33,960 bases of DNA from an uncultured beta proteobacterium (GTDB taxonomy: Bacteria; Pseudomonadota; Gammaproteobacteria; Burkholderiales; Burkholderiaceae_B). Positions 7,220-18,098 of this stretch are shown piece by piece. Every line of letters begins with the position of its first letter. Position 1 is the stretch's first letter. The DNA lies in assembly GCA_903894155.1 (NCBI GenBank), contig CAITPF010000390.1, positions 1-33,960 on the forward strand, written 5' to 3'. The notes beneath the pieces were generated by a model, which did no database searches, was not told the origin of the DNA, and was given only the letters and a program-made list of their open reading frames with translations. A program made the position numbers and the translations under genes.

Positions 7220-8284
7220 GTGACTGACTTTTCCCATCGGCCCGTGTTGCTGGAGCCGACTATTGATGCGCTGACCCTGCCGCGGTTTGGCAAGCGGTCG
7301 CAGGACTTGCCGGATGCCGGCGAGCGGGACGCGCAGCGGTTGTCGGGTATCTACGTGGATGGGACATTCGGTCGCGGTGGGCACTCGCGCGCGCTGCTGG
7401 CGCGCCTTGGCCCGGCAGCGCGCCTTGTGGTGTTCGACAAGGATCCCGAGGCGATTGCCGAGGCACGCGGTCTGGCGGGCGCTGATGCGCGGGTGACGGT
7501 GGTGCACGAGGCATTCGGCGCGATGCGCGATGCGTTGTCGGCATTGGGTATCGAGTCGGTTGACGGGGTGATGCTGGATCTCGGGATGTCCTCACCGCAG
7601 ATCGATGATGCACGGCGAGGGTTTTCGTTCATGCGGGATGGCCCGCTGGACATGAGGATGGACACCACGCGTGGCGATACTGCCGCGCAGTGGCTGGCGC
7701 AGGCCAGTGTGGATGAATTGCGGGAGGTCATAGTCCGATATGGCGAAGAACGGTTTGCTCTTCAGGTTGCAAAGGCGATTGCTTCTCGCCGGGCAGAACG
7801 GCCCATCCTTACCACGCTCGACCTCGCCGAGCTCGTGTCAGGCGCCGTCCGCACGCGCGAAAAGGGCCAGCACCCGGCAACTCGCACCTTTCAGGCTTTA
7901 CGGATTTACATCAATCGGGAACTCGAAGAACTCGAGAGCGCCCTCGCGGCAGCTCTGACTTTGTTGAAGACAGGCGGACGTATGGCCGTGATCAGCTTTC
8001 ACTCGCTGGAAGATCGCGTCGTCAAGCAGTTCATCGCGGCAGCTTCGCGTCCGCAGGCTGCCTACGCCCGTTTACCCTTGCGTGAGTCCGAGATGCCCCA
8101 GCCGGTTTTGTTTTCGCTGGGTCGCGTCCTCACGGAGCCGACGGAAGCCCGGGACAACCCACGGGCGCGCTCGGCTGTGCTGCGCGTCGCAGAGAGAACA
8201 GGTACCGCGCTGGGCCCGGAGGGCGCCGCCGCCTTCCTGCCTGCCGTCAGCGAGCCGCGTCGCCGGCCAAAGGGAGCGCGGTAA
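7220..8284 (+). CDS. rsmH: 16S rRNA (cytosine1402-N4)-methyltransferase
   Basis: The product is a 354-aa SAM-dependent methyltransferase (MraW/RsmH) acting on 16S rRNA C1402 in the decoding centre. It has the N-terminal [13 protein letters not shown], the SAM-binding [33 protein letters not shown], the central [15 protein letters not shown], and [16 protein letters not shown]. It is ~40 residues longer than the E. coli protein, in part because of an insert before GTFGRGG (residues ~17-50). It starts with GTG and has only a weak Shine-Dalgarno, so translation is probably coupled to mraZ. The final TAA shares one base with the ftsL ATG. Confidence 0.96.
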   Translation: MTDFSHRPVLLEPTIDALTLPRFGKRSQDLPDAGERDAQRLSGIYVDGTFGRGGHSRALLARLGPAARLVVFDKDPEAIAEARGLAGADARVTVVHEAFGAMRDALSALGIESVDGVMLDLGMSSPQIDDARRGFSFMRDGPLDMRMDTTRGDTAAQWLAQASVDELREVIVRYGEERFALQVAKAIASRRAERPILTTLDLAELVSGAVRTREKGQHPATRTFQALRIYINRELEELESALAAALTLLKTGGRMAVISFHSLEDRVVKQFIAAASRPQAAYARLPLRESEMPQPVLFSLGRVLTEPTEARDNPRARSAVLRVAERTGTALGPEGAAAFLPAVSEPRRRPKGAR

Positions 8285-8583
8285 TGGGTCGCGTCAACCT
8301 GTTTGTGTCGGTGCTGCTGATGCTTTCGGCGATTTCTCTCGTGACCGCGCGCTATCAGGCCCGTCAGTTGTTCGTCGAACTCGACCGCTCGCGGGCGCAG
8401 TCGCGCGAGCTCGACATCCGGTGGCGGCAGCTTCAGCTCGACCGCGCCGAACTTGCGCGCAACGCGCACGTGGACAAGGTGGCCCGTGAGGAGCTGCGCA
8501 TGCGGGCGATCGTGCCCGATCGCACCATCTACATTAATCAGTCCGCAACGCCCGCTGCCGATGCACAGGGGGTTGCGCGATGA
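8284..8583 (+). CDS. ftsL: cell division protein FtsL
   Basis: The product is a 99-aa bitopic membrane protein: short cytoplasmic N-terminus, one membrane segment (residues ~4-22, VNLFVSVLLMLSAISLVTA), then a periplasmic leucine-zipper-like coiled coil (ELDRSRAQSRELDIRWRQLQ and on). FtsL, with FtsB and FtsQ, activates FtsW-FtsI at the septum. Sequence identity is low across the family, so the call rests on size, topology and position between rsmH and ftsI. It overlaps ftsI by ATGA. Confidence 0.9.
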   Translation: MGRVNLFVSVLLMLSAISLVTARYQARQLFVELDRSRAQSRELDIRWRQLQLDRAELARNAHVDKVAREELRMRAIVPDRTIYINQSATPAADAQGVAR

Positions 8584-10310
8584 AGCGCATGCCCTTCTTC
8601 AACAACCCAGTGCTGCGCGTGCAGTTTCCCATGTGGCGCGGACGGCTTGTGTTGATCCTGATCGGCCTGGCGTTCGTCGCGCTGGCTCTGCGGGCCGGGT
8701 ATCTTCAGGGGTTGTCCACCGAATTCCTCGTGACAGAGGGCGCGCGCCGGTACGAGCGCACGCTGACGCTGCCCGCAAGTCGCGGCAAGATCCAGGATCG
8801 CAATGGCGTCGTGCTGGCCGCCAGCATTCCGGCGCGCGCCGTTTGGGCAATACCGGAAGACGCCAACGAGGCGCCGCCCGCCAAACTGGAGCAACTCGCC
8901 AAGCTGCTTGAGATGACCTCCAAAGAGTTGCACAAGAAGCTCGCTGACGAGGACAAGACCTTCGTCTACCTCAAGCGTCAGGTACCGCTCGAGGCCGCAG
9001 CCAAAATTTCGGAGCTGCGGATTCCCGGTGTACACCAGCAGCCGGAGACGCGACGCTTTTACCCGGAAGGCGAGGTGGCGGCCAACATCGTCGGCTTCAA
9101 TAACGTCGAGGATCAAGGCCAGGAAGGCGTCGAGCTTGCGTTCAACGAGCAGTTGTCCGGTCGCCCGGGAAGCCGTCGCGTGATCAGGGATCGCCTGGGC
9201 CGCGTGATCGAAGACGTGCGCGCGGTCAATCTGCCCGTCGACGGTCGCGATATTCGGCTGTCGATCGATACCCGCATCCAGTTTGTCGTCTACAAGGCCC
9301 TGCAGGAGGCCATGGTCCTCAATAAGGCCAAGGGCGCTGCGGCTGTGGTGATCGACGTCCAGACGGGCGAGATCCTGGCCCTGGGCAATATGCCCACGTA
9401 CGATCCGAATCATCGCGAATCCTTCCACGGCGGCAATCTGCGTAACCAGGCCTTGACCGACACGTTCGAACCGGGCTCGATCATGAAGCCCTTCACCGTG
9501 GCGCTTGCCCTGGAGCTCAAACGCATTACGCCCAGTACCCTCTTCAATACCGGGGCCGGAAAATTCTTCTATCAGGGCGCGACCATCAACGACGTCAGCA
9601 AGAACGGCGTGCTCGATCCGGCGGGGGTGCTGCTGAGGTCGAGCAACATCGGCATGACAATGATCTCGGAGCGGCTCGAGGCCAAGGAGATGTGGGGCCG
9701 CTTCACCGAACTGGGATTCGGGCAGGCACCGCAGACGGGATTCCCGGGCGCAGCGGCCGGACGTCTGCGTCCCTGGGAGCGCTGGCGTCTGATCGAGAAG
9801 GCGACGATGGCCTACGGGTACGGGCTATCGGTCTCCCTGTTGCAGATGGCCCGCGCCTATACGGTTTTCGCACGCAACGGCGATATGGTTGGATTGACGC
9901 TGATCAAGCGCGATCATGAACCGACGACGACCAGGGTCTATACCCCGGAAATCGCGCAGAAGATCCGCGTCATGCTCGAGGCCGCGGCAGGCCCTGACGG
10001 TGCCAAGGCCGCGATGGTCCAGGGCTACCGCGTTGCCGGCAAGAGCGGCACTGCACGCAAGATCGTCGACCGTCACTACAGCACCAGCCGCTACCGCGGA
10101 TCGTTCGTGGGCATGTCGCCCGTGTCGAACCCGCGCATCATCGTTGCCGTCACGATCGACGAGCCACAGGCAGGCGTCTATTACGGCGGCAAGGTCGCCG
10201 CACCGGTGTTTGCCAACATCATCGGCGGCACGCTGCGCATCATGGGCGTCAAACCCGACGCGCCTTTCGAGTCGGCCGTCGTCGCCAGCACGACGGGAGG
10301 CCTTCGATGA
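8580..10310 (+). CDS. ftsI: septal peptidoglycan transpeptidase FtsI (PBP3)
   Basis: The product is a 576-aa class B penicillin-binding protein: one membrane anchor (residues ~21-40, LVLILIGLAFVALALRAGYL), a non-catalytic pedestal domain, then the transpeptidase domain. The active-site motifs are EPGSIMKPF (Ser300-x-x-Lys303), SSN (354-356) and KSGTA (Lys488-Ser489-Gly490). It cross-links septal peptidoglycan with FtsW as the paired glycosyltransferase and is the target of beta-lactams. Overlap of 4 nt with both ftsL and the murE-murF gene indicates coupled translation. Confidence 0.97.
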   Translation: MKRMPFFNNPVLRVQFPMWRGRLVLILIGLAFVALALRAGYLQGLSTEFLVTEGARRYERTLTLPASRGKIQDRNGVVLAASIPARAVWAIPEDANEAPPAKLEQLAKLLEMTSKELHKKLADEDKTFVYLKRQVPLEAAAKISELRIPGVHQQPETRRFYPEGEVAANIVGFNNVEDQGQEGVELAFNEQLSGRPGSRRVIRDRLGRVIEDVRAVNLPVDGRDIRLSIDTRIQFVVYKALQEAMVLNKAKGAAAVVIDVQTGEILALGNMPTYDPNHRESFHGGNLRNQALTDTFEPGSIMKPFTVALALELKRITPSTLFNTGAGKFFYQGATINDVSKNGVLDPAGVLLRSSNIGMTMISERLEAKEMWGRFTELGFGQAPQTGFPGAAAGRLRPWERWRLIEKATMAYGYGLSVSLLQMARAYTVFARNGDMVGLTLIKRDHEPTTTRVYTPEIAQKIRVMLEAAAGPDGAKAAMVQGYRVAGKSGTARKIVDRHYSTSRYRGSFVGMSPVSNPRIIVAVTIDEPQAGVYYGGKVAAPVFANIIGGTLRIMGVKPDAPFESAVVASTTGGLR

Positions 10311-13144
10311 GTCGCGCAATGGTGCTTGATGGCAACATGACTGCCGCGCAACTTGTCGCGCGACTGCGAGAGTTCGCGCCCGGCGCGGCGAATCTTCACC
10401 TCGACTCGCGCGCGGTCACGCACGGGGATGTGTTCCTCGCCTGCCCGGGACTCGTCGGGGACGGGCGTCACTACATCGCGAGCGCGATCGCCGCTGGGGC
10501 TGCTGCTGTCCTGATGCACGTCGATCACGGTGATCCGCTTCCCGACGGGCAGTGGGCGGCTGTTCCCGTGCTGGCTGTCACCGGGTTGCGGGCGCACCTG
10601 GGCGCCCTGGCGCACGAATGGTACGGTCAGCCTTCTACCGCGCTTCGGGTGATCGCGATCACCGGAACCAACGGCAAGACCTCCTGCGCCCAATGGATTG
10701 CGCAGGCGCTGCGGGGCGCCGGATCGCCGGCCGGGGTGATCGGCACGCTCGGCCTGAGCCTGCCGGACGGCCGCCCGGAGACGGGCAATCTGACCACCCC
10801 CGACGTGGTGAGCGTGCACCGAACGCTCGCGCGGATGCGCGACCTTGGCGCGGGTTTCGTCATCATGGAAGCCTCTTCGATCGGGCTGGACCAGGGGCGC
10901 CTCGATGGCGTTGCCGTTGCCGTGGCTGCCTTTACCAACCTGACGCGTGATCACATCGACTACCACGGCGATATGCAGGCCTACGAAGCGGCCAAGTCGC
11001 GCCTCTTTGCGTGGCCAGGCCTCGCGCACGCGGTCATCAATGCCGACGACCCCGCTGGACGTCGCTTTGCGGCGGACTGCCGCGCGCCGGTCGTACGATT
11101 CGGACTCGCCTGCCTGCAGGAGCCGGAAACCGTCGTGGCGCGCGATGTGCAGGCCGTTCGCGAGGGCGTTTGCTTTGACCTTTGCGTGGCGCAAGACGTC
11201 GTGCGCGTCGAATCGCGCATGCCGGGCCTGCACAATGTGTCGAATTTCCTGTGTGTCGCCGGCGTGCTGGCAACGCAGGGATGGGGTGCTGAACAGATCG
11301 CTGCGGCGCTGTCCGCACTTGCGCCTGTCGATGGCCGCCTGGAGCGCGTCGATAGCCCGGTGACGGACAAGCCCGTCGCGCAGGTTGTCGTGGACTACGC
11401 CCATACCCCGGACGCGCTTGAGCGCGCGCTGCAGGCGTTGCGGGCGCAGGCCGAAGCGCGCGCAGGACGCCTTTGGTGCGTGTTTGGCTGCGGCGGCAAT
11501 CGCGATCAGGGCAAACGCCCCATCATGGGTGAGATCGCCTGCCGGTTGGCCGACCAGGTGGTGGTCACCAGCGATAATCCGCGCGATGAAACGCCCGACG
11601 CGATCATTGCGCAAATCGTCGCCGGTCTGCCAGGCGACGCCGCCCACGTGCTGATCGAGCCGGATCGGGCGCAGGGCATCCTGTATGCCGTCATGTCCGC
11701 AGAGCCTCGGGATATCGTCCTTCTGGCGGGCAAAGGCCACGAAACCTACCAGGAAGTCGCTGGCCGGCGCCATGCGTTCGACGACCGGCAATGGGCCAGA
11801 GCCGCAATGATCCTGTTGCAAGGGCGCGCGCTCCAGTCCGATTCGCGCAGGCTCGTGCCAGGCGCGGTGTTCCTTGCGCTGCGCGGCGACACGTTCGACG
11901 GGCACGACTATCTGGCGCAAGTCGCGGCCGCGGGTGCGTGCGCGGCGATCGTGGAGCAGCCCGTTGCCGATGCATCGATCCCCCAGATCGCGCTCGGCGA
12001 CACACGCGCCGCGCTGTTGCAACTCGGGCTTGCGTGGCGCCGGCGCTTCGCGATCCCGCTCATCGCAGTGACCGGAAGCAACGGCAAGACGACCACCAAG
12101 GATATGATCGCCGCGATTCTTGCGGCCTGGCAGGGCGAGGATGCCCGCCTGGCCACCGCGGGCAATCTGAACAACGAACTCGGCGTGCCGCTGACGCTCC
12201 TGCGGCTGACGGCGGCGCATAAAGTCGCGGTCATCGAAATGGGGATGAACCACCCCGGTGAAATCGCCGTGCTGACGCAAGCGGCCCGGCCGACGGTTGC
12301 CCTGGTCAACAACGCGCAGCGTGAGCATCAGGAGTTCATGGCGACGGTCGAGGCGGTGGCGCGGGAAAACGCGCAGGTCTGGCAGGCGCTTTGCGCCGAT
12401 GGCGTCGCGGTTTACCCGTCCGATGACGAGTTCACGGCGCTTTGGGACGAACTTTCCGCCGGGCATGCACACCGAAGGTTCGGTGAGGCAGGCCCTGGGG
12501 CCGATGTCTGGGCGACGGATATCGCCTCGGATGCGTTGGGTTCTTCCTTCAGTATCCACACCCCGGTTGGGACGCGGCGCATTACGCTGCCGGTGCCAGG
12601 GTCCCACAATGTGCGCAATGCCCTGGCGGCCGCTGCATGCACGATCTGCGCAGGCGCGCCGATCGCGAGCGTCGAGGCAGGGCTGGCGGGTTTTCACGCC
12701 GCTGCAGGACGCATGCAGGCACACAGGCTCCCCGGCGGGGTCGTGCTGATCGATGACACTTACAACGCGAACCCGGATTCGGTGCGCGCCGCCATTGACG
12801 TGCTTTCCAAGCTGCCGGCGCCGCGCGTGCTGGTGCTCGGCGACATGGGCGAAGTGGGCGACAACGGCCCGGCAATGCATCGTGAAGTGGGCGCCTACGC
12901 ACGCGAGCGCGGCATCGACCGGTTGCTGACGCTGGGCGACGCCACGCGCGCGAGCGCCCAGGCCTTCGGGCCGGGCTCCAGTGCGTTTGATTCTGTTGAT
13001 CAGGTTTGCGAAATGCTGCGGGCGATTGCGCCATCCAGCATGGTGGTCAAGGGATCGCGCTTCATGCGCATGGAAAGGATCGTGCGGGCCTATCTGGATT
13101 TGAACGGGGTGATACCCGGGGAAGTGGTGAGCCATGCTGTATGA
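10307..13144 (+). CDS. murE-murF: fused MurE-MurF ligase
   Basis: One uninterrupted 945-aa frame carries two complete Mur ligases. The N-terminal half is MurE (UDP-MurNAc-tripeptide synthetase): P-loop ITGTNGKT (118-125), carbamylated lysine candidate Lys230 in AAKSRLF, and DNPR (423-426), the signature of meso-diaminopimelate-adding enzymes. The C-terminal half is MurF, which adds D-Ala-D-Ala: [20 protein letters not shown] from ~506, P-loop [12 protein letters not shown] near 587-598, [30 protein letters not shown], and [10 protein letters not shown]. The join at ~residue 500-506 has almost no linker. The same fusion is known from Bordetella pertussis. ATGA overlap with ftsI and an 11-nt overlap with mraY. 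Confidence 0.97.
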   Translation: MSRAMVLDGNMTAAQLVARLREFAPGAANLHLDSRAVTHGDVFLACPGLVGDGRHYIASAIAAGAAAVLMHVDHGDPLPDGQWAAVPVLAVTGLRAHLGALAHEWYGQPSTALRVIAITGTNGKTSCAQWIAQALRGAGSPAGVIGTLGLSLPDGRPETGNLTTPDVVSVHRTLARMRDLGAGFVIMEASSIGLDQGRLDGVAVAVAAFTNLTRDHIDYHGDMQAYEAAKSRLFAWPGLAHAVINADDPAGRRFAADCRAPVVRFGLACLQEPETVVARDVQAVREGVCFDLCVAQDVVRVESRMPGLHNVSNFLCVAGVLATQGWGAEQIAAALSALAPVDGRLERVDSPVTDKPVAQVVVDYAHTPDALERALQALRAQAEARAGRLWCVFGCGGNRDQGKRPIMGEIACRLADQVVVTSDNPRDETPDAIIAQIVAGLPGDAAHVLIEPDRAQGILYAVMSAEPRDIVLLAGKGHETYQEVAGRRHAFDDRQWARAAMILLQGRALQSDSRRLVPGAVFLALRGDTFDGHDYLAQVAAAGACAAIVEQPVADASIPQIALGDTRAALLQLGLAWRRRFAIPLIAVTGSNGKTTTKDMIAAILAAWQGEDARLATAGNLNNELGVPLTLLRLTAAHKVAVIEMGMNHPGEIAVLTQAARPTVALVNNAQREHQEFMATVEAVARENAQVWQALCADGVAVYPSDDEFTALWDELSAGHAHRRFGEAGPGADVWATDIASDALGSSFSIHTPVGTRRITLPVPGSHNVRNALAAAACTICAGAPIASVEAGLAGFHAAAGRMQAHRLPGGVVLIDDTYNANPDSVRAAIDVLSKLPAPRVLVLGDMGEVGDNGPAMHREVGAYARERGIDRLLTLGDATRASAQAFGPGSSAFDSVDQVCEMLRAIAPSSMVVKGSRFMRMERIVRAYLDLNGVIPGEVVSHAV

Positions 13145-14306
13145 ACTGTTCGGATGGCTGGCTGACAATCACGTGCGCGGGTTCGCGGTGTTCGAGTACA
13201 TCACGCTGCGTGCGGTGCTTGCGTGCGGGACGGCGCTGGTGATCGGATTGATCGCGGGTCCCTTTGTCATCCGGCGCCTCACGGCACTGAAAATCGGCCA
13301 GGCCGTTCGCAGCTACGGACCGGAGTCCCATCTGATCAAGACGGGCACGCCGACCATGGGCGGCGCGCTGATCCTGATCGCAATCGGCATCAGCACGCTG
13401 CTCTGGGCCGACCTGACAAACCGGTTCGTCTGGGCCGTCTTGCTGGTGACGTTCGGTTTCGGCTGGATCGGCTGGGTCGACGACTACCGCAAGGTGGTGC
13501 GCCGCGATCCGGAGGGGATGCCGGCGCGGCAGAAGTTCTTCTGGCAAGCGGTGATCGGGCTCGTGGCATCGGTCTACCTGACGTTTGCGATTTCCGCGCC
13601 TGCGACGGCCAATGTCTGGCCGCTGATCCGTGACTGGATCGCGAGCGGGTTCACGATGCCATTGCCCACGCGCGCGGATCTGATCGTGCCGTTTTTCAAG
13701 ACCGTGAGCTATCCGCTCGGCGTGTTCGGTTTCGTCGCGCTGACCTGGGTCGTCATCGTCGGCACGAGCAACGCGGTCAACCTCACTGACGGTCTTGATG
13801 GGCTGGCCATCATGCCCACGGTCATGGTCGGGGCGGCGCTGGGCGTCTTCGCCTATGTCATTGGCCGTACCGACTATTCGCGCTACCTGCTCTTTCCCTA
13901 TATCCCGGGTTCCGGGGAGCTGATGGTGCTTTGCGCGGCGCTTGCCGGTGCCGGGCTTGCGTTCCTCTGGTTCAACGCCTATCCGGCCCAGGTGTTCATG
14001 GGGGACGTCGGCGCGCTGGCGCTCGGCGGGATGCTGGGAACCATCGCCGTGGTCGTGCGCCAGGAAATCGTTCTTTTCATCATGGGCGGCGTGTTCGTGG
14101 CCGAGACGCTGTCGGTGATGGTTCAGGTGACCTGGTTCAAGTACACGAAGCGAAAATACGGCCAGGGGCGCCGCATCCTGCGCATGGCGCCGCTCCACCA
14201 CCATTTTGAAGTCGGTGGCTGGAAAGAGACGCAGGTCGTGGTGCGGTTCTGGATCATCAGCATGATGCTGGTGCTGGTCGGGCTTTCTTCTCTGAAAATT
14301 CGATGA
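13134..14306 (+). CDS. mraY: phospho-MurNAc-pentapeptide translocase MraY
   Basis: The product is a 390-aa polytopic membrane enzyme with about ten segments. It transfers phospho-MurNAc-pentapeptide from UDP to undecaprenyl phosphate, making lipid I on the inner face of the membrane. Family motifs are GTPTMGG near 65, the Asp pair [31 protein letters not shown], and the C-terminal MAPLHHHFE histidine cluster. Length matches beta-proteobacterial MraY (E. coli is 360 aa). Its ATG lies inside the last codons of murE-murF (ATGCTGTATGA) and its stop overlaps murD (ATGA). Confidence 0.97.
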   Translation: MLYELFGWLADNHVRGFAVFEYITLRAVLACGTALVIGLIAGPFVIRRLTALKIGQAVRSYGPESHLIKTGTPTMGGALILIAIGISTLLWADLTNRFVWAVLLVTFGFGWIGWVDDYRKVVRRDPEGMPARQKFFWQAVIGLVASVYLTFAISAPATANVWPLIRDWIASGFTMPLPTRADLIVPFFKTVSYPLGVFGFVALTWVVIVGTSNAVNLTDGLDGLAIMPTVMVGAALGVFAYVIGRTDYSRYLLFPYIPGSGELMVLCAALAGAGLAFLWFNAYPAQVFMGDVGALALGGMLGTIAVVVRQEIVLFIMGGVFVAETLSVMVQVTWFKYTKRKYGQGRRILRMAPLHHHFEVGGWKETQVVVRFWIISMMLVLVGLSSLKIR

Positions 14307-15835
14307 ACACCGCGCCCGCCACCGTCGACCCGACCGCCCCGATCCTGATCGTCGGGTTGGGCGAGACCGGCGTCGCCGCGGCACGCTGGTGCGCGAGGCA
14401 GGGAAGGCCGCTTCGCATTGCCGACACCCGAACCAACCCTGCGGGTCTCGAGGCGCTGCGCGAGGCGATCGGTGACCATGGTGTGCAATATCACCTCGGA
14501 TGCGATACGTTTGAGTCGTCGCTGCTCGATGGGGTCGGGCAACTGGTTCTGAGCCCCGGGCTGTCGCCGCTGCTCTCGCCCGTCAAGGAGCTGCTCGACG
14601 AGGCGGCCGAGGCAGGCATCGAAGTGGTTGGCGAGATCGAACTGTTCGCGCGCGCGCTGATCCAGCTGGCCGGGTCGCGGGACTATGCTCCGCGCGTTGT
14701 CGGAATCACCGGCACCAACGGCAAGACCACTGTGACCGCGCTGACCCGGCATCTCCTGGAGGCCGCTGGCATCCGCGCCCGCGCGGCGGGCAACATCAGC
14801 CCTTGCGGCCTGCATGCGCTGATGGAAGCCCTCGATGCCGATGATCTGCCGCAGGCGTGGGTACTCGAGCTGTCGAGTTTTCAGCTGGAAACGACCACCA
14901 GCCTCCATTTCCAGGCGGCGACGGTGCTGAACGTCACGCAGGATCATCTCGATTGGCATGGCAGTATGCAGGCGTACTCCGCCGCGAAGGCCCGGATTTT
15001 TTCCATGACGGACGTTTGCATCGTCAACCGTGACGATCCCGCCGTCGTGCGCATGGTGCCCTCGCAGGCAGCCACCAATGTGCGCAGCTTTGGCCGTGAT
15101 ACGCCGATGCTCTCTGCCGATCTTGGCATCGAGAGCAGCAATGGCGTGAACTGGCTGGTGAGCGCCGAGCCGCTCGACTTTGAAGACGAGGCGCCGGCAC
15201 CGACACGACGCAGGAAGAATGTGCCCCCGCCCGAGCGCAAGCCGGGCCGGCTTTCGCGGCTGATGCCGGTCGATGCGCTGGCGATCCGCGGGCTGCACAA
15301 TGCGTTGAACTGCCAGGCGGCCCTGCTGCTGGCCCGTGCGCTGGGCGCAAGCTGGGGGCCGCTGCTGCGCGCTGCGCGCGACTATGTCGGCGAACCCCAT
15401 CGCATGGAGTTCGTGCGTAGCGTGCGAGGCGTGGATTTCTTCAACGACAGCAAGGGCACCAATGTCGGTGCCACGGTCGCCGGCCTCGAGGGGCTGGGGC
15501 GCAAGTCCGTGCTGATCGCGGGAGGCGTCGGGAAGGGGCAGGATTTCTCGCCACTGGCGCCGGTTGTGGCGCGTCACGCGCGCGCCGTCGTGCTGATCGG
15601 GCAGGACGCGCCGATCATCGGGGACGTGCTGGGCGACACCGGGGTCGATTGCACGGTGGCAGCCACGATGGAGCAGGCGGTGGCACAGGCATTCGCGCAG
15701 GCGCTCGAAGGCGATGCCGTCGTGCTGTCGCCTGCGTGCGCGAGCTTTGACATGTTTCGAAATTACCCGCACCGGGGTCGCGTGTTCGCGGACGCCGTGA
15801 ACGAGCTGGCGCTTGAGCAGGGAGAGGTCGCATGA
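14303..15835 (+). CDS. murD: UDP-MurNAc-L-alanine:D-glutamate ligase MurD
   Basis: The product is a 510-aa cytoplasmic Mur ligase adding D-glutamate to UDP-MurNAc-L-Ala. It has an N-terminal Rossmann segment ([16 protein letters not shown]), the ATP-binding [14 protein letters not shown] (GTNGKT at 137-142), [33 protein letters not shown], and [17 protein letters not shown] near the C-terminus. It is ~70 residues longer than E. coli MurD. Part of that is a Pro/Arg/Glu-rich insert at residues ~290-325 ([26 protein letters not shown]), which looks like a surface loop before the [10 protein letters not shown] helix. ATGA overlaps on both sides. Confidence 0.96.
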   Translation: MNTAPATVDPTAPILIVGLGETGVAAARWCARQGRPLRIADTRTNPAGLEALREAIGDHGVQYHLGCDTFESSLLDGVGQLVLSPGLSPLLSPVKELLDEAAEAGIEVVGEIELFARALIQLAGSRDYAPRVVGITGTNGKTTVTALTRHLLEAAGIRARAAGNISPCGLHALMEALDADDLPQAWVLELSSFQLETTTSLHFQAATVLNVTQDHLDWHGSMQAYSAAKARIFSMTDVCIVNRDDPAVVRMVPSQAATNVRSFGRDTPMLSADLGIESSNGVNWLVSAEPLDFEDEAPAPTRRRKNVPPPERKPGRLSRLMPVDALAIRGLHNALNCQAALLLARALGASWGPLLRAARDYVGEPHRMEFVRSVRGVDFFNDSKGTNVGATVAGLEGLGRKSVLIAGGVGKGQDFSPLAPVVARHARAVVLIGQDAPIIGDVLGDTGVDCTVAATMEQAVAQAFAQALEGDAVVLSPACASFDMFRNYPHRGRVFADAVNELALEQGEVA

Positions 15836-17025
15836 GCCTCTTCGCGGAACTCACCAATAGCGTCAACGCGGTCCGGCCGGGCCGCACGAAGATGCGCAAT
15901 TACGACCTGCCGCTCCTCGTGGCGTCTTTTACGCTGATCGCTATCGGGTTGCTGATGGTGTATTCGGCCTCGATTGCGCTGGCCGACGGGCCGCGCTACG
16001 CCAATTATGGCCGGTACTATTTTGTGGTGCGCCACGGCCTGTTCGTCGCGGTGGGGCTGCTCATTTTCTCCCTGGCGCTGACCGTGCCCGTGCGCAGCTG
16101 GCAACGGCTCACACTGTGGGTCTTCGGCCTGGCGATCGCGCTTCTGGCCCTGGTGCTCGTGCCCGGGGTCGGGCGCGAGGTCAACCATGCCGTGCGGTGG
16201 CTGCCCCTGGGGCCGATCAATTTTCAGCCGTCCGAACTCATGAAGTTTGCCGCAGTGCTCTTCGCGGCTGACTACGCGGTGCGCAAGCAGAACCACATGG
16301 ATAGCTTTGTCAGGGGCTTTTTGCCCATGGCATTTGCCATGGCGGCCGTGGCGGCGCTTCTGCTCAAGGAGCCGGACCTGGGCGCGCTCATGGTCATCGT
16401 CGCGATCTCGATGGGCATCCTGTTCCTGGGCGGCATCAACGGGCTGATTTTTTCCGGCCTTACGGGTGTGCTGCTGGCGACGTTCTCGCTGGTCATCTGG
16501 GTGGTGCCCTGGCGCAGGGCCAGGCTGTTTGCCTACCTGGATCCCTGGAACCCGGACAACGCACTTGGAAGCGCGTATCAGTTGTCACATTCGCTCATGG
16601 CCATCGGCCGTGGCCACTGGGTTGGGGTGGGGCTCGGCTCCAGCGTCGAGAAGTTGCATTACCTCCCGGAGGCGCACACCGACTTCATCATGGCGGTGAT
16701 CGGCGAGGAACTCGGCTTTGCCGGCGTCATGCTGATGATCACCCTGTTTGCCGTGGTGGTGCAGCGCTGTTTCGAAATCGGCCGGCAAGCCATCGCGATG
16801 GAACGCGTATTCGGCGGCCTGGTCGCGCAGGGCGTGGGTATCTGGTTCGGCGTCCAGGCATTCATCAACATCGGCGTGTGCCTTGGGCTATTGCCGACCA
16901 AAGGCCTGACGCTGCCACTCGTGAGCTACGGCGGATCCGGGATCGTCATGAATCTTTGCGCGCTGGCGCTGGTTGCGCGTGTGGATCTCGAAAATCGAAG
17001 TCTGATGCGGGGAGGCCGCGCATGA
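15832..17025 (+). CDS. ftsW: septal peptidoglycan polymerase FtsW
   Basis: The product is a 397-aa SEDS-family membrane protein with about ten segments, the glycosyltransferase that polymerises lipid II at the septum with FtsI. Visible signatures are [20 protein letters not shown] at the first segment, [31 protein letters not shown], the large periplasmic loop [16 protein letters not shown]...[18 protein letters not shown] containing the conserved Glu/Asp region, and [15 protein letters not shown] near the C-terminus. It lies between murD and murG with ATGA overlaps, the standard dcw order. Confidence 0.97.
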   Translation: MSLFAELTNSVNAVRPGRTKMRNYDLPLLVASFTLIAIGLLMVYSASIALADGPRYANYGRYYFVVRHGLFVAVGLLIFSLALTVPVRSWQRLTLWVFGLAIALLALVLVPGVGREVNHAVRWLPLGPINFQPSELMKFAAVLFAADYAVRKQNHMDSFVRGFLPMAFAMAAVAALLLKEPDLGALMVIVAISMGILFLGGINGLIFSGLTGVLLATFSLVIWVVPWRRARLFAYLDPWNPDNALGSAYQLSHSLMAIGRGHWVGVGLGSSVEKLHYLPEAHTDFIMAVIGEELGFAGVMLMITLFAVVVQRCFEIGRQAIAMERVFGGLVAQGVGIWFGVQAFINIGVCLGLLPTKGLTLPLVSYGGSGIVMNLCALALVARVDLENRSLMRGGRA

Positions 17026-18098
17026 GCGCATCCCCGGTGATCATGATCATGGCGGGCGGCACCGGCGGGCACATCATGCCGGGGCTGGCGGTAGCCGACG
17101 TGCTGCAGGGCCGCGGCTGGACAGTGCGCTGGCTTGGCAACCCGGAGAAAATGGAAGGCAAGCTGGTTCCGGCCCGCGGTTATCAGCTGGTGCCGCTGCG
17201 GTTCGCCGGTGTGCGTGGCAGCGGCGTGTGGTCCAAATTGCGGGCACCGTTTCTGCTCGTGCGCGCGATCGCGCAAGTGTGGGGCCAGTTTGGCCTCATC
17301 CGCCCGAGCGTCGTGCTGGGGATGGGGGGCTATGTGGCCTTCCCCGGGGGCGTCGTGTCGGCGCTGCGAGCACGGCCGCTGGTTCTGCATGAACAGAATG
17401 CGATCGCGGGCATGAGCAACCGCTGGCTTTCGCATGTCGCGCGTCGGGTCCTTGCGGGTTTCCCCGGCGCGCTCGCCGGCGCCGAGGTCGTCGGCAATCC
17501 GGTACGCAGGGAAGTCGCCGCACTTCCGGATCCCGCGGTGCGTTATGCAGCCCGGACGGGGCCTCTGCGACTGCTGGTGGTCGGGGGAAGTCTTGGCGCG
17601 GCTGCGCTCAACAGCGTTTTGCCCGAGGCGATCGCGCTGGCTCCGGCGCAGGTGCGTGCGCAGGTTGTTCACCAGTCGGGCGCCCAGCACATCGCCACGC
17701 TTGAGGCAGCGTACGCGCAGGCGGGCGTTGACGCACATTGTGTGGCGTTTATCGATGACATGGCCGGGGCGCTGGCCAATGCGGATCTGCTGATTTGCCG
17801 CGCTGGCGCCATGACGGTGGCCGAGGTGGCCGCCGCGGGGATCGCGGCGCTGTTCGTGCCTTTCCCGCACGCCGTCGATGACCACCAGACCGCGAACGCG
17901 CAGTTTCTGGTCGACGACCGCGCTGCATGGCTGCGGCAGCAGAAGGACCTGACTCCCGAATGGCTTGCGAAGTGGATCGGCGAACGCACGCGGGAAGAGC
18001 TGGCTGGTGTTGCGGCGCGCGCGCGCGCGCACGCCCTGCCGAAGTCGGCCGAGCGCATCGCCGACATTTGTGAAGAACTCGCTGGGGCCAACCCATGA
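17022..18098 (+). CDS. murG: lipid II synthase MurG
   Basis: The product is a 358-aa GT28 glycosyltransferase that adds GlcNAc from UDP-GlcNAc to lipid I, giving lipid II, at the inner membrane face. The N-terminal glycine motif [17 protein letters not shown] binds the diphosphate. [27 protein letters not shown] and the second glycine motif [12 protein letters not shown] follow, then [16 protein letters not shown] and [14 protein letters not shown] at the nucleotide site. The frame is open further upstream inside ftsW, but ATG 17022 (ATGA overlap) gives the family N-terminus. A (GC)7 run at 18015-18028 lies in the C-terminal coding part. Confidence 0.97.
   Translation: MSASPVIMIMAGGTGGHIMPGLAVADVLQGRGWTVRWLGNPEKMEGKLVPARGYQLVPLRFAGVRGSGVWSKLRAPFLLVRAIAQVWGQFGLIRPSVVLGMGGYVAFPGGVVSALRARPLVLHEQNAIAGMSNRWLSHVARRVLAGFPGALAGAEVVGNPVRREVAALPDPAVRYAARTGPLRLLVVGGSLGAAALNSVLPEAIALAPAQVRAQVVHQSGAQHIATLEAAYAQAGVDAHCVAFIDDMAGALANADLLICRAGAMTVAEVAAAGIAALFVPFPHAVDDHQTANAQFLVDDRAAWLRQQKDLTPEWLAKWIGERTREELAGVAARARAHALPKSAERIADICEELAGANP

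Noticed and set aside
10181..13168. A 995-aa open frame on the minus strand opposite murE-murF
   Set aside because: It is antisense to a certain gene, has Arg/His/Gln-rich low-complexity composition and no recognisable domain. Long antisense frames are expected opposite GC-rich coding sequence.
14123..15772. A 549-aa minus-strand frame opposite murD, and similar ones at 13062-14384, 16926-18032, 17669-19198 and 27975-29390
   Set aside because: All lie wholly or mostly opposite well-identified genes, with atypical composition and no motif. They are shadows of the true coding frame.
18015..18028. (GC)7 dinucleotide run in murG as a phase-variation tract
   Set aside because: murG is essential and the run encodes a normal Ala-Arg stretch; length variation would be lethal, so it is probably just GC-rich coding sequence.
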